Source: Rhodospirillales bacterium
GTDB taxonomy: Bacteria; Pseudomonadota; Alphaproteobacteria; Reyranellales; Reyranellaceae
NCBI GenBank assembly: GCA_013205335.1
Contig: JABMNB010000316.1
Location: 1 to 20,178 of the forward strand
Length of the DNA stretch: 20,178 bases
Direction: 5' to 3'
Part shown: piece by piece, positions 6,914 through 14,393 of the stretch
Position numbering within the stretch: position 1 is the first letter of the stretch
Layout: every line of letters starts with the position of its first letter
Position numbers and translations under genes: made by a program
The notes under the pieces: generated by a model
Seen by the model: the letters and a program-made list of their open reading frames with translations, nothing else
Told to the model about the DNA's origin: nothing
Databases searched by the model: none

Positions 6914-8191
6914 ATGAAAGACGCTGACGCCCGCGCCCTGCTGCGCGCCCTGTTCGATGCCGCCCTCGCTGCCGCTCGCCCCGCCACCTGCCTTGCTCCG
7001 TACATCGCGAAGCTGCAGCCGCCGAAAGGCCGGACGATCGTAATCGGCGCCGGCAAGGCCAGTGCGGCGATGGCACGCGCCGTCGAGGACCAGTGGCCGC
7101 ATCCGCTCGAAGGGCTGGTGGTGACGCGTTACGGCTATGGCGAAACCTGCAAGCGCATCGAGATCGTCGAGGCCGCCCATCCCGTGCCCGACGACAGGGG
7201 GCGCCAGGCGGCGGGCCGCATCTTCGAGCGCGTGCAGGGGCTCAGCGGCGACGATCTCCTGCTTTGCCTGATCTCCGGCGGCGCCTCGGCCCTGCTCTCT
7301 CTGCCTGCCCCCGGCCTCACGCTGAACGACAAGCAGGACGTCAATCGTGCGCTGCTGAAGTCGGGAGCCAACATCGTCGAGATGAACACGGTGCGAAAGC
7401 ATCTTTCGGCCATCAAGGGCGGCCGGCTCGCCATCGCCGCCCAGCCCGCACGCGTTCTGTCGTGGCTGATCTCCGACGTGCCGAACGACGATCCCGGCGT
7501 CATCGGATCCGGCCCCACCGTCGCCGACAAGACGACCTTTGCCGACGCCCTCGGGGTGCTGGCCAGGTATCGGCTCGATCCACCCGCCGCCGTGCTCAGG
7601 CATCTCCAGGAGGGCGCCGCCGGCCGCATCGAGGAGACGCCGAAGCCCGGCGATCCGCGCCTCGCCAACGTCGAAACGATCATGGTCGCCACGCCGAAAC
7701 GCTCGCTCGAAGCAGCCGCTGCCGTTGCCCGTGTGCATGGCGTTGAAGTCGTGATGCTGGGCGACAATCTCGAAGGCGAGGCGCGTGAGCTGGGCGCCGG
7801 GCACGCCCGGCAGGCCCTCGAGATCGCCAGGCGCGGCGGCAAGCCGGTGGCGATTCTCTCCGGCGGCGAGACCACCGTCACGGTGCGGGGCAAGGGCCGC
7901 GGCGGCCGAAACGTCGAATACCTGCTGTCCGAGGCCATCGCGGCAGACGGCGCTGCGGGCATCTGGGGCCTGTCGGCGGATACCGACGGCGTCGACGGCG
8001 CGGAAGACATTGCCGGCGCGGTATTCACGCCCGACACGCTCGCCCGCGCGCGCGCAAAGGGGAGCGATCCGCAGGCGATGCTCGACGACAATGACGGGCA
8101 CGGCTTCTTCGAATTGCTGGGTGACAGCCTCGTCACCGGCCCGACGCGGACCAACGTCAACGACTTCAGGGTCACCCTGATCGCGCCATGA
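6914..8191 (+). CDS. Glycerate 2-kinase, MOFRL/DUF4147 family (TtuD/GckA type)
   Basis: 425 residues, the usual length. The N-terminal DUF4147 domain shows IVIGAGKASAAMARAVE (about 40-56), EAAHPVPDDRGRQAA and CLISGGASALLSLPAPG, then the MNTVRKHLSAIKGGRLA block. The C-terminal MOFRL domain follows with SGGETTVTVRGKGRGGRN, GLSADTDGVDG and TRTNVNDFRV. The family phosphorylates D-glycerate with ATP to 2-phosphoglycerate; older records call it hydroxypyruvate reductase TtuD. It is the first gene of the operon and its TGA overlaps the ATG of the GFA gene (ATGA at 8188-8191). No strong ribosome-binding site precedes the ATG. Together with pyruvate kinase at the end of the operon it would feed glycerate to pyruvate via enolase. 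Confidence 0.93.
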   Translation: MKDADARALLRALFDAALAAARPATCLAPYIAKLQPPKGRTIVIGAGKASAAMARAVEDQWPHPLEGLVVTRYGYGETCKRIEIVEAAHPVPDDRGRQAAGRIFERVQGLSGDDLLLCLISGGASALLSLPAPGLTLNDKQDVNRALLKSGANIVEMNTVRKHLSAIKGGRLAIAAQPARVLSWLISDVPNDDPGVIGSGPTVADKTTFADALGVLARYRLDPPAAVLRHLQEGAAGRIEETPKPGDPRLANVETIMVATPKRSLEAAAAVARVHGVEVVMLGDNLEGEARELGAGHARQALEIARRGGKPVAILSGGETTVTVRGKGRGGRNVEYLLSEAIAADGAAGIWGLSADTDGVDGAEDIAGAVFTPDTLARARAKGSDPQAMLDDNDGHGFFELLGDSLVTGPTRTNVNDFRVTLIAP

Positions 8192-8607
8192 CGACCTATC
8201 CCGGCTCCTGCCACTGCGGCGCGATCAGGATCGCGCTCACCTCCCAAAAGAAGCCCGAGGAGATGCGGGTCGGCCGCTGCGGCTGCAGCTTCTGCCGCCG
8301 CCACGGAGCCCGCACGATGGGCGATCGCGGCGGCGCGGTGGAATTCCGTGCCGCGCCCGGCACCCTCTCGCGCTACCGCTTCGGCCTGGGCATCACCGAT
8401 TACCTGCTTTGCGCCCGTTGTGGCGCCTATGTCGGCGCGGTGATGCCAGAGGAAAACGGCGTGATCGGCATCGTCAACGTCAATTCCCTCGACATCCGCG
8501 ACGCGTTGGATGCTGCACCGCCGTTGCACCATTACGACGGCGAGGACGAGGCCCGGCGGCGGTCCCGGCGCCGAAAGTTCTGGATGCCGGCGACCGTCAT
8601 CGCCTAA
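8188..8607 (+). CDS. GFA-family zinc-binding protein
   Basis: 139 residues. The cysteines of the glutathione-dependent formaldehyde-activating (GFA) fold are present: CHC at 8-10, CGCSFC at 31-36 and CARC at 75-78, which form the two zinc sites. Family members include Gfa of Paracoccus and centromere protein V-like proteins, and most have no proven substrate. Start and stop overlap the glycerate kinase stop by 4 bases, and OtnK follows 9 bases later, so it is an internal member of the sugar-acid operon. A role in handling an aldehyde by-product such as a semialdehyde or formaldehyde is a guess from context. The arginine-rich end (RRRSRRRKFW) is notable. Confidence 0.88.
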   Translation: MTTYPGSCHCGAIRIALTSQKKPEEMRVGRCGCSFCRRHGARTMGDRGGAVEFRAAPGTLSRYRFGLGITDYLLCARCGAYVGAVMPEENGVIGIVNVNSLDIRDALDAAPPLHHYDGEDEARRRSRRRKFWMPATVIA

Positions 8608-8616
8608 CGTCGGACC

Positions 8617-9873
8617 ATGGCCATTCTTGGAGTGATCGCCGACGACTTCACCGGCGCAACCGACATCGCGGGCATGCTCGTCAAGGGCGGTATGCGTACG
8701 ATCCAGACGATCGGCGTGCCGGCGAAAGGCACGATCCCCGACGATGTCGATGCCGTCGTCGTCGCCCTCAAGACGCGCTCGATGCGGGCTGCCGACGCAG
8801 TCACCCAGTCGCTCGCCGCACTGAAGGCGCTGCAGGATGCGGGCTGCGTGCGCTTCTTCTTCAAATATTGCTCGACCTTCGACTCGACCGACGCCGGCAA
8901 CATCGGACCTGTCGGCGACGCGCTGCTCGACGCACTCGGAGCAAGGCAGGCGATCTATTGCCCTGCCTTTCCGGTGAACGGCCGCACGATCTTCTTCGGC
9001 CATTTGTTCGTCGGCGACGTGCTGCTGTCGGACTCACACATGAAGCATCATCCGCTGACGCCGATGACGGATGCCAGCCTGGTGCGCGTACTGGCACGAC
9101 AGACGCCGCATAAGGTCGGCCTCGTGGCTCTGAAGCAGGTGCAGTCCGGCTCGGCGGTCCTGCGCGGATCGCTCGACAAGCTCGCGTCCGAAGGCGTGCG
9201 ACATGTCGTGGTCGATGCCGTGGCCGACACCGATCTCGGCATCATCGGCGAAGCGATCGGCGACGACACGCTCGTCACGGGCGGTTCCGGCGTTGCACTG
9301 GGCCTGCCCGCCGCCTATCGCCGCCGCGGACTGCTCCCTCACAAATCCGGCGCCGATGCGCTTCCGCAGATCGAAGGCACATCCGCAGTGCTGGCGGGCT
9401 CCTGCTCGGCGGCAACGCTCGGCCAGATCGCCGCCTTCAAGGGCGCGCACCTGCCGCTCGACACCGATGCGATCTGCCGCGGCGAGGATGTTGCCGGCAA
9501 GGCGCTCGACTGGGCCAAGGGCAAACTTGGAAACGAGCCGATCCTGCTTTCGGCCAGCGACAAGCCCGAGGCCGTTAAGATGCTGCAGGCGAAGTACGGC
9601 ATCGACAAGTCCAGCCAGGCGATCGAGGAGACGATGGCGTCGCTGGCCCGCGGCCTGGTCGCGGCCGGCGTGGGCAGGCTCGTCGTCGCCGGGGGCGAGA
9701 CCTCGGGTGCCGTCGTGGGAGCCCTCGACGTGACGGCGCTGCGCATCGGCCCGGAGATCGATCCCGGCGTGCCCTGGACCGCCTCGGTCGGCGCCAAGCC
9801 CCTGCTGCTCGCGCTGAAGTCCGGCAATTTCGGCGCTCCCGATTTCTTTACAAAGGCATTCGACCGGCTATGA
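8617..9873 (+). CDS. otnK: 3-oxo-tetronate 4-kinase (DUF1537 four-carbon acid sugar kinase)
   Basis: 418 residues, typical for the family. The N-terminal substrate domain begins LGVIADDFTGATDIAGML (4-21), with KYCSTFDSTDAGNIGP and CPAFPVNGRTIFFGHLFV further on. The C-terminal nucleotide domain includes LAGSCSAATLGQI and the late GGETSGAVV loop. DUF1537 kinases phosphorylate four-carbon acid sugars with ATP; OtnK makes 3-oxo-tetronate 4-phosphate. The assignment as OtnK, rather than a threonate or erythronate kinase of other branches, rests mainly on the neighbours: OtnC follows with a 4-base overlap and OtnI and an LtnD-like enzyme come next, the order known for L-threonate/D-erythronate catabolism. 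Confidence 0.93.
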   Translation: MAILGVIADDFTGATDIAGMLVKGGMRTIQTIGVPAKGTIPDDVDAVVVALKTRSMRAADAVTQSLAALKALQDAGCVRFFFKYCSTFDSTDAGNIGPVGDALLDALGARQAIYCPAFPVNGRTIFFGHLFVGDVLLSDSHMKHHPLTPMTDASLVRVLARQTPHKVGLVALKQVQSGSAVLRGSLDKLASEGVRHVVVDAVADTDLGIIGEAIGDDTLVTGGSGVALGLPAAYRRRGLLPHKSGADALPQIEGTSAVLAGSCSAATLGQIAAFKGAHLPLDTDAICRGEDVAGKALDWAKGKLGNEPILLSASDKPEAVKMLQAKYGIDKSSQAIEETMASLARGLVAAGVGRLVVAGGETSGAVVGALDVTALRIGPEIDPGVPWTASVGAKPLLLALKSGNFGAPDFFTKAFDRL

Positions 9874-10517
9874 GCACCGCAGAGACCAAGATGCGCGAGC
9901 AGATCTGCGCGCTGGGCGCCAAGCTCGCCGCGCGCGGCCTTTGCCCAGGCACCTCGGGCAACATCAGCGCGCGCGTTGCCGATGGCTGGCTGATGACGCC
10001 GACCAACTCGTCGCTCGGCGAGCTCGAACCGGGCCAGCTCTCCAAGATCGATCTCGCCGGCAAGCACGTCGCCGGCGATCCGCCGACCAAGGAAGCGCTG
10101 CTGCATCGCTCGGTCTACGACGTGCGTCCCAAGGACGGCGCCATCGTCCATCTCCATTGCACGCATGCCGTGGCGATCTCCTGCCTCGACCCGTCCTGCC
10201 ATCACAATGCCGAGACGACCCTGCCGCCGATCACGCCCTACTTCGTGATGCGGGTCGGCAAGCTGCCGCTGGTGCCCTACTTCAAGCCGGGTGATCCCAA
10301 GCTCGCCGACGCCATTCGCGACTATGCCAAGGGCCATCGCGCGGTGCTTCTGGCCAATCATGGCCCGGTGGTCGCGGGAACCTCGCTTTCGGCTGCCGCT
10401 GCCGCGATCGAGGAGCTGGAGGAAACGGCCAAGCTCCACCTGCTGCTGCAGGGCTTCAAGCTGCGCATGCTCTCGGATGCCCAGGTGCGCGACGTCGAAG
10501 AAGCCTACCCCTCCTGA
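9870..10517 (+). CDS. otnC: 3-oxo-tetronate 4-phosphate decarboxylase (class II aldolase family)
   Basis: 215 residues of the AraD/FucA class II aldolase fold. The phosphate-binding segments GTSGNISAR (27-35) and TPTNSS (43-48) are present, as are the metal ligands His94 and His96 in HLHCTHA, His164 in ANHGPVV, and the likely catalytic Glu75. OtnC splits 3-oxo-tetronate 4-phosphate into dihydroxyacetone phosphate and CO2. Its ATG overlaps the otnK stop (ATGA at 9870-9873), so kinase and decarboxylase are translationally coupled. Class II aldolase homology alone would also permit a fuculose- or ribulose-phosphate aldolase; the gene context decides for OtnC. Confidence 0.92.
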   Translation: MSTAETKMREQICALGAKLAARGLCPGTSGNISARVADGWLMTPTNSSLGELEPGQLSKIDLAGKHVAGDPPTKEALLHRSVYDVRPKDGAIVHLHCTHAVAISCLDPSCHHNAETTLPPITPYFVMRVGKLPLVPYFKPGDPKLADAIRDYAKGHRAVLLANHGPVVAGTSLSAAAAAIEELEETAKLHLLLQGFKLRMLSDAQVRDVEEAYPS

Positions 10518-10528
10518 TTGGAAGAAGA

Positions 10529-11314
10529 ATGCCCAAGCTCGCCGCCAATCTCTCGTGGATCTACCAGGAAGTGCCGTTCCTGCAGCGCTTCGGCGCCGCG
10601 GCTGCGCACGGCTTCAAGGCCGTCGAGATCCTGTTCCCTTACGAGGCACCGGCCGCGGAGATCGCCGCCGAGCTGAAGAAGCACAAGCTCACGCAGGCAC
10701 TGTTCAATCTGCCACCGGGCGATGCCAGCAAGGGCGAACGCGGACTGGCGGCATTGCCCGGTCGTGAAGAGGAGTTCGCAGCGGCCATCGACAAGGCGCT
10801 GGACTATGCGCAGGTCCTGGAGTGCCGGACTCTCCACGTGATGTCGGGCATGATCGCGCCCGGGGCCGACGTGAAGGCGATGCATCGCACCTTCGTTTCG
10901 AACCTCAAGAAGATCTGCGACCGCACGGCCAAGAACGGCCTCACCATCGTGCTGGAGCCCATCAACCACCGCGACATTCCCGGCTACTTCACCAACACGA
11001 CCGACCAGGTGAAGGCGATCATAGAGGAAGTCGGCGCGCCGCATCTCCGCCTGCAGCTCGACCTCTATCACCTTCAGGTCACCGAGGGTGATCTGCAGAA
11101 GCGGATGGAACGCCTGTTCCCCATCACCTCGCACGTGCAGATCGCCGGCAATCCCGACCGCAACGAGCCCGACATCGGCGAGGTCAATCACCTCTACCTG
11201 CTCGATGTGCTCGATCGGCTCGGTTACGATGGCTATGTCGGCCTCGAGTACAAGCCCAGGACGACCACCGGCGCAGGCCTCGGCTGGGCCGCGAAGTACG
11301 GCATCAAGGCCTGA
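10529..11314 (+). CDS. otnI: 2-oxo-tetronate isomerase (hydroxypyruvate isomerase family)
   Basis: 261 residues with the xylose-isomerase-like TIM barrel start MPKLAANLSWIYQEVPFLQRF. The catalytic and metal-binding residues of the Hyi/YgbM group are in place: Glu143 (LTIVLEPIN), Asp178 and His181 (LDLYH), Gln204 (HVQIAG) and Glu240 (GYVGLEY). OtnI converts 2-oxo-tetronate to 3-oxo-tetronate. The same family includes hydroxypyruvate isomerase (hydroxypyruvate to tartronate semialdehyde), so this enzyme could serve both. A GAAGAAG stretch precedes the ATG. It lies 11 bases after otnC and 3 bases before the dehydrogenase gene, inside the operon. Confidence 0.92.
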   Translation: MPKLAANLSWIYQEVPFLQRFGAAAAHGFKAVEILFPYEAPAAEIAAELKKHKLTQALFNLPPGDASKGERGLAALPGREEEFAAAIDKALDYAQVLECRTLHVMSGMIAPGADVKAMHRTFVSNLKKICDRTAKNGLTIVLEPINHRDIPGYFTNTTDQVKAIIEEVGAPHLRLQLDLYHLQVTEGDLQKRMERLFPITSHVQIAGNPDRNEPDIGEVNHLYLLDVLDRLGYDGYVGLEYKPRTTTGAGLGWAAKYGIKA

Positions 11315-11317
11315 TCC

Positions 11318-12232
11318 ATGACCGACAAGAACACGCCTGTCGTGGCTTTCGTGGGCCTGGGCTCGATGGGCCTCGGCATGGCGAAGAACCTCCTGAAGCA
11401 CGGGCACAAGGTGATCGGCGTCGATCCGAGCGCCGCCGCGCGCGAGGCCTTCGCGACCGCCGGCGGCGCGACCGCAGCGACGCCCGCCGAAGCGGCGAAA
11501 GAAGCCGACGTCGTGATCGTGGCCGTCGTCAACGCCCAGCAGGTCGAAGCCGTCCTCTACGGCGAGGGCGGCGCCGTCAGCGCGCTGCGCGAGGGCGGCC
11601 TCGTCATGCAGTGCGCCACCTGCCCCGCCGCGTTCGTCCGCAAGCTCGACGAACGTCTCGCAGCAAGCGGCCACGCTCTGCTGGATGCACCGATGTCCGG
11701 CGGACGCGCACGCGCCGAGTCGGGTGAACTCACCTTCATGTCCTCGGGAAGCGCCGGTGCCTACGCGGCGGCGGAGTCGATCCTCTCCGCCACCTCGGCG
11801 AAGGTGTTCCGCCTCGGCGACAAGGCGGGCATCGGCTCGCTGGTGAAAACGGTGAACCAGCTCCTCGCCGGCGTGCACATCGCCACGGCCGCCGAGGCGA
11901 TGGCGCTGGCGGCCAAGGCCGGCGCCGACACGCGCGCCGTCTACGAGGTGATCTCGGCCAGCGCCGGCAATTCCTGGATGTTCGGCAACCGGGTACCGCA
12001 CATGCTGGACGACGACTATTCGCCACTGTCCGCCGTCGAGATCTTCGTGAAGGACCTCGGCCTGGTGCTCGACACAGGTCACGAGTTGCGATTGCCACTT
12101 CCCCTGGCCGCTGCCGCCCATCAGTTGTTCCTGGCGGCCGCCGGCGCCGGCTGGGGCAAGCTGGATGACGCGGCCGTCGTAAAGGTCTACGAGCAGGCGG
12201 GCGACTTCAAAGTGTCGTCACCCGGGAAGTAG
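11318..12232 (+). CDS. ltnD: L-threonate 2-dehydrogenase-like enzyme (3-hydroxyisobutyrate dehydrogenase family)
   Basis: 304 residues. A Rossmann motif GLGSMGLGMAKNLL (13-26) is followed by Asp36 at the end of the second strand (KVIGVDPS), which favours NAD over NADP. The substrate loop DAPMSGGRARAESGEL (123-138) and the catalytic lysine Lys177 in SLVKTVNQLL are present. In the tetronate operon this position is held by LtnD, which oxidises L-threonate to 2-oxo-tetronate. The same fold includes tartronate semialdehyde reductase (GlxR), which would link OtnI-type isomerase activity to the operon's glycerate kinase. The start ATG lies 3 bases past otnI. Confidence 0.85.
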   Translation: MTDKNTPVVAFVGLGSMGLGMAKNLLKHGHKVIGVDPSAAAREAFATAGGATAATPAEAAKEADVVIVAVVNAQQVEAVLYGEGGAVSALREGGLVMQCATCPAAFVRKLDERLAASGHALLDAPMSGGRARAESGELTFMSSGSAGAYAAAESILSATSAKVFRLGDKAGIGSLVKTVNQLLAGVHIATAAEAMALAAKAGADTRAVYEVISASAGNSWMFGNRVPHMLDDDYSPLSAVEIFVKDLGLVLDTGHELRLPLPLAAAAHQLFLAAAGAGWGKLDDAAVVKVYEQAGDFKVSSPGK

Positions 12233-12241
12233 GCTGGTCCA

Positions 12242-13654
12242 ATGCAGCGCAACCGCTTCACCAAGATCGTGGCAACGCTGGGCCCTGCCTCGGCAACCAC
12301 CGAGCGTCTGCGCACCCTGTTCGAGGCGGGCGCCGACGTCTTTCGCTTGAACTTCAGCCACGGCCAGCATGAGGATCATCGCAAGCGGGTCGCGCAGCTC
12401 CGTGCACTGGAAAAAGAATACAAGCACCCGATCGCCATCCTGATGGACCTCCAGGGCCCCAAGCTGCGCCTCGGCACCTTCGCCAAGGGACCGATGGAGC
12501 TGAAGAAGGGCCAGAAGCTCCGCTTCGACATGGACCCGGCCCCCGGCACGGCCAAGCGCATCCCGCTGCTTCATCCGGAAATCTTCAAGGCCGCGAAGCC
12601 TGGTGGACTGCTGCTGATCGACGACGGCAAGGTGCGCCTGCGCATCGTGAGTCACGCCGCCGGGACCATCGACGCCGAGGTCGAGGTCCCTGGCACCATC
12701 AGCGACCGCAAGGGTGTCAACCTGCCCAACCTCGTCCTTCCGATGTCGCCCATGACACCGAAGGATCACAAGGACCTCGCGTTCGGCCTGTCGCTCGGCG
12801 TCGACTGGGTGGCGCTGTCCTTCGTGCAGCACGCCAACGACATTGCCGAGCTCAAGAAGCTGGTGGCCGGCCGCGCCGCCGTGATGGCCAAACTCGAGAA
12901 ACCGCAGGCGATCGAACACCTCGACGAGATCATCGAGCAGAGCGACGGCATCATGGTCGCCCGCGGCGATCTCGGCGTGGAGATGCCGCCCGAGGCCGTC
13001 CCCCCGCTGCAGAAGCGCATCCTTGCCGCCTGCCGCGTCGCCGGCCGGCCGACCATCGTGGCGACGCAGATGCTGGAGTCGATGATCCAGGCCCCGACGC
13101 CCACTCGCGCCGAAGTGTCCGACGTGGCCACCGCCGTCTACGACGGTACCGATGCCGTCATGCTGTCGGCCGAGTCCGCTTCCGGGAGCTACCCGCTCGA
13201 AGCGGTCACGATGATGGATCGCATCCTGAAGAGCGTCGAAACCGACCCGCTCTATCGCCGCCTGATGGATGCGAGCCGTCATGAGCCCGAAGCAACGACC
13301 GCCGACGCGATCAGCGCCGCCGCGCGCCAGTGCGCCCATACATTGTCGGCTGCCGCGATCGTGACCTACACCAACACTGGCTCTACGACCTTGCGCGCGG
13401 CCCGCGAGCGGCCCGACGTGCGCATTCTCTGCCTGACGCCGAACATCGACACGGCGCGGCGCATGACCCTCACCTGGGGCGTGCACCCGGTGCAGACCGA
13501 GGACGCGCACAACTTCGCCGACATGGTCCAGCGCGCCGTACGTGTGGCCCGCCAGCAGAAGATCGCCAAGGAAGGCGAGCGGCTGGTCGTGACGGCAGGC
13601 GTGCCGTTCGGCACACCAGGCGCCACCAACATCCTGCGCATCGCTTACGTCTGA
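12242..13654 (+). CDS. pyk: Pyruvate kinase
   Basis: 470 residues, complete. Signatures run in order: KIVATLGPAS (8-17), the substrate Arg35 in FRLNFSHG, ILMDLQGPKLRLG (66-78), the active-site lysine and metal ligands in MAKLEKP (Lys217, Glu219) and VARGDLGVEMP (Asp243), then ATQMLESMI with Thr275 and DAVMLSAESASGSYP. It transfers phosphate from PEP to ADP, giving pyruvate and ATP. It lies 9 bases after ltnD, the last gene of the sugar-acid operon. Pyruvate kinase beside a TtuD-type glycerate kinase is also known from the tartrate (ttu) region of Agrobacterium vitis, so a pathway-specific rather than housekeeping copy is plausible. Confidence 0.95.
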   Translation: MQRNRFTKIVATLGPASATTERLRTLFEAGADVFRLNFSHGQHEDHRKRVAQLRALEKEYKHPIAILMDLQGPKLRLGTFAKGPMELKKGQKLRFDMDPAPGTAKRIPLLHPEIFKAAKPGGLLLIDDGKVRLRIVSHAAGTIDAEVEVPGTISDRKGVNLPNLVLPMSPMTPKDHKDLAFGLSLGVDWVALSFVQHANDIAELKKLVAGRAAVMAKLEKPQAIEHLDEIIEQSDGIMVARGDLGVEMPPEAVPPLQKRILAACRVAGRPTIVATQMLESMIQAPTPTRAEVSDVATAVYDGTDAVMLSAESASGSYPLEAVTMMDRILKSVETDPLYRRLMDASRHEPEATTADAISAAARQCAHTLSAAAIVTYTNTGSTTLRAARERPDVRILCLTPNIDTARRMTLTWGVHPVQTEDAHNFADMVQRAVRVARQQKIAKEGERLVVTAGVPFGTPGATNILRIAYV

Positions 13655-13737
13655 AATTCTCAGGTCGGGCAAAACTCGGCCTGCTCACGCCGCGCGCATG
13701 ATTTTTGGCAAGGGATGATCGCCGCCACCTCTCCGTA

Positions 13738-13755
13738 GTGTTCTTGTACGAACAC
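13738..13755. promoter_or_regulatory. Perfect inverted repeat ahead of the small membrane genes, possible operator
   Basis: GTGTTC and GAACAC flank a 6-base centre (TTGTAC). The site ends 13 bases before the first small ORF, just ahead of its ribosome-binding region. Its position and symmetry suit a dimeric repressor site. It is not the alphaproteobacterial LexA direct repeat GTTC-N7-GTTC. The regulator is unknown. Confidence 0.4.
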
Positions 13756-13768
13756 AACGAGAGGTTCG

Positions 13769-13915
13769 ATGTCACACCGCAATTTCGCCACCGTCGATGC
13801 CGGGCTCGTCGTGATCTGTATCCTGGTCTTCGCGGGCGGCGTTTTCGCGCAGACCGGTGCGCCCTTTGCATCCACAAAGCCTTCTTCGGCCATCGCTGCG
13901 GGAGACAAATCGTGA
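13769..13915 (+). CDS. Small exported or membrane-anchored peptide, 48 aa
   Basis: A short ORF beginning MSHRNFATVDAGLVVIC and running through a hydrophobic stretch to GGVFAQ, then a polar, alanine- and serine-rich tail. It looks like a signal anchor or a cleaved signal peptide (after VFA). GAGAGG lies four bases ahead of the ATG. The stop TGA overlaps a GTG start of the next small ORF (GTGA), the same coupling style seen between the large genes here, which supports real translation. No homology is recognised. A longer in-frame reading from 13705 exists only for the following ORF and is not used. Confidence 0.5.
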   Translation: MSHRNFATVDAGLVVICILVFAGGVFAQTGAPFASTKPSSAIAAGDKS

Positions 13916-14016
13916 AACGCCGTCGCCTTTCGCTCGGCTGGATCGACTTCCTCGTGATAGCCGCCTCGATCCTGACCTTCGCGGCAGTAGCCGGCGCTGC
14001 GATCGGAAACAGCTGA
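13912..14016 (+). CDS. Small single-pass membrane protein, 34 aa, paralogue of the next gene
   Basis: The ORF starts with GTG overlapping the stop of the 48-residue ORF and encodes a basic N-terminus (KRRRLSLG) followed by one transmembrane segment, WIDFLVIAASILTFAAVAG. The segment W-[IL]-D-[FL]-LVIAA recurs in the 84-residue ORF at 14124 (WLDLLVIAA), so the two are paralogues. Positive residues before the segment predict an inside N-terminus. Function unknown; small proteins like this often bind and modulate larger membrane complexes. Confidence 0.5.
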   Translation: MKRRRLSLGWIDFLVIAASILTFAAVAGAAIGNS

Positions 14017-14123
14017 CACAAACTTCCTTGGTGTCGCCCCAGTGCGGGCGCCGCCCGGACTGAAATCGGAATCATAAAACAGCGATTCCAGCCCAGCCAA
14101 TAACACTCTCGCAAGGGGCCATC

Positions 14124-14378
14124 ATGAATAGCGGCCAAAAGAAGAAGCGGGCCATCGCCGTTCCTTATGAACTTCAGCAGTCGCGCTTTTCGTGGCTGGA
14201 CCTGCTCGTGATCGCCGCTGCCCTGATCACGCTTGCGGTCGTCATCGACGCCTCGATGGGCCGTGCAAAGGCATCGGTGCCTGTGTCGCAGGCGAACCTC
14301 ATTACGCCTGAAGTCAGCCAGCTCCCCGACGATCCCGGGCTGCTCAGGGCCCGGATCCGGCTGGCGTCGGGACTCTAG
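14124..14378 (+). CDS. Small single-pass membrane protein, 84 aa, intact copy
   Basis: AAGGGG lies five bases ahead of the ATG. The protein has a lysine-rich N-terminus (SGQKKKRAIAVPYE), one transmembrane segment at about 24-43 (WLDLLVIAAALITLAVVID) and a soluble tail ending SQLPDDPGLLRARIRLASGL. It is paralogous to the 34-residue ORF just upstream through the segment motif, and to the truncated copy at 16597-16772 through segment and tail. The last 53 bases are identical to that copy, and identity stops exactly at the TA of the stop codon, next to the IS630-type remnant, so this stop may have been rebuilt by the insertion. No known family is recognised. Confidence 0.6.
   Translation: MNSGQKKKRAIAVPYELQQSRFSWLDLLVIAAALITLAVVIDASMGRAKASVPVSQANLITPEVSQLPDDPGLLRARIRLASGL
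14325..14377 (+). repeat. 53-bp direct repeat, copy 1
   Basis: The 53 bases at the 3' end of the 84-residue gene are identical to 16719-16771. Upstream of it the two genes are much less alike at the DNA level (roughly three bases in four in the membrane segment), so the block is more conserved than the rest of the gene. The pair brackets the IS/Rieske insertion. Confidence 0.85.
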
Positions 14379-14393
14379 AGGCTTCCCGTCCCA

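Noticed and set aside
7135..9003. 622-codon minus-strand ORF opposite the glycerate kinase, GFA and otnK genes
   Set aside because: Antisense open frame typical of GC-rich codon usage. The plus-strand genes are unmistakable.
13738..13755. LexA (SOS) box
   Set aside because: Alphaproteobacterial LexA recognises the direct repeat GTTC-N7-GTTC. Here the GTTC and GAAC half-sites are inverted with 6-base spacing.
13705..14016. 103-codon reading that extends the 34-aa small protein upstream
   Set aside because: The upstream part overlaps the 48-aa ORF in another frame, is rich in Arg/His/Cys, and lacks a ribosome-binding site. The GTG at 13912 coupled to the previous stop explains the membrane segment better.
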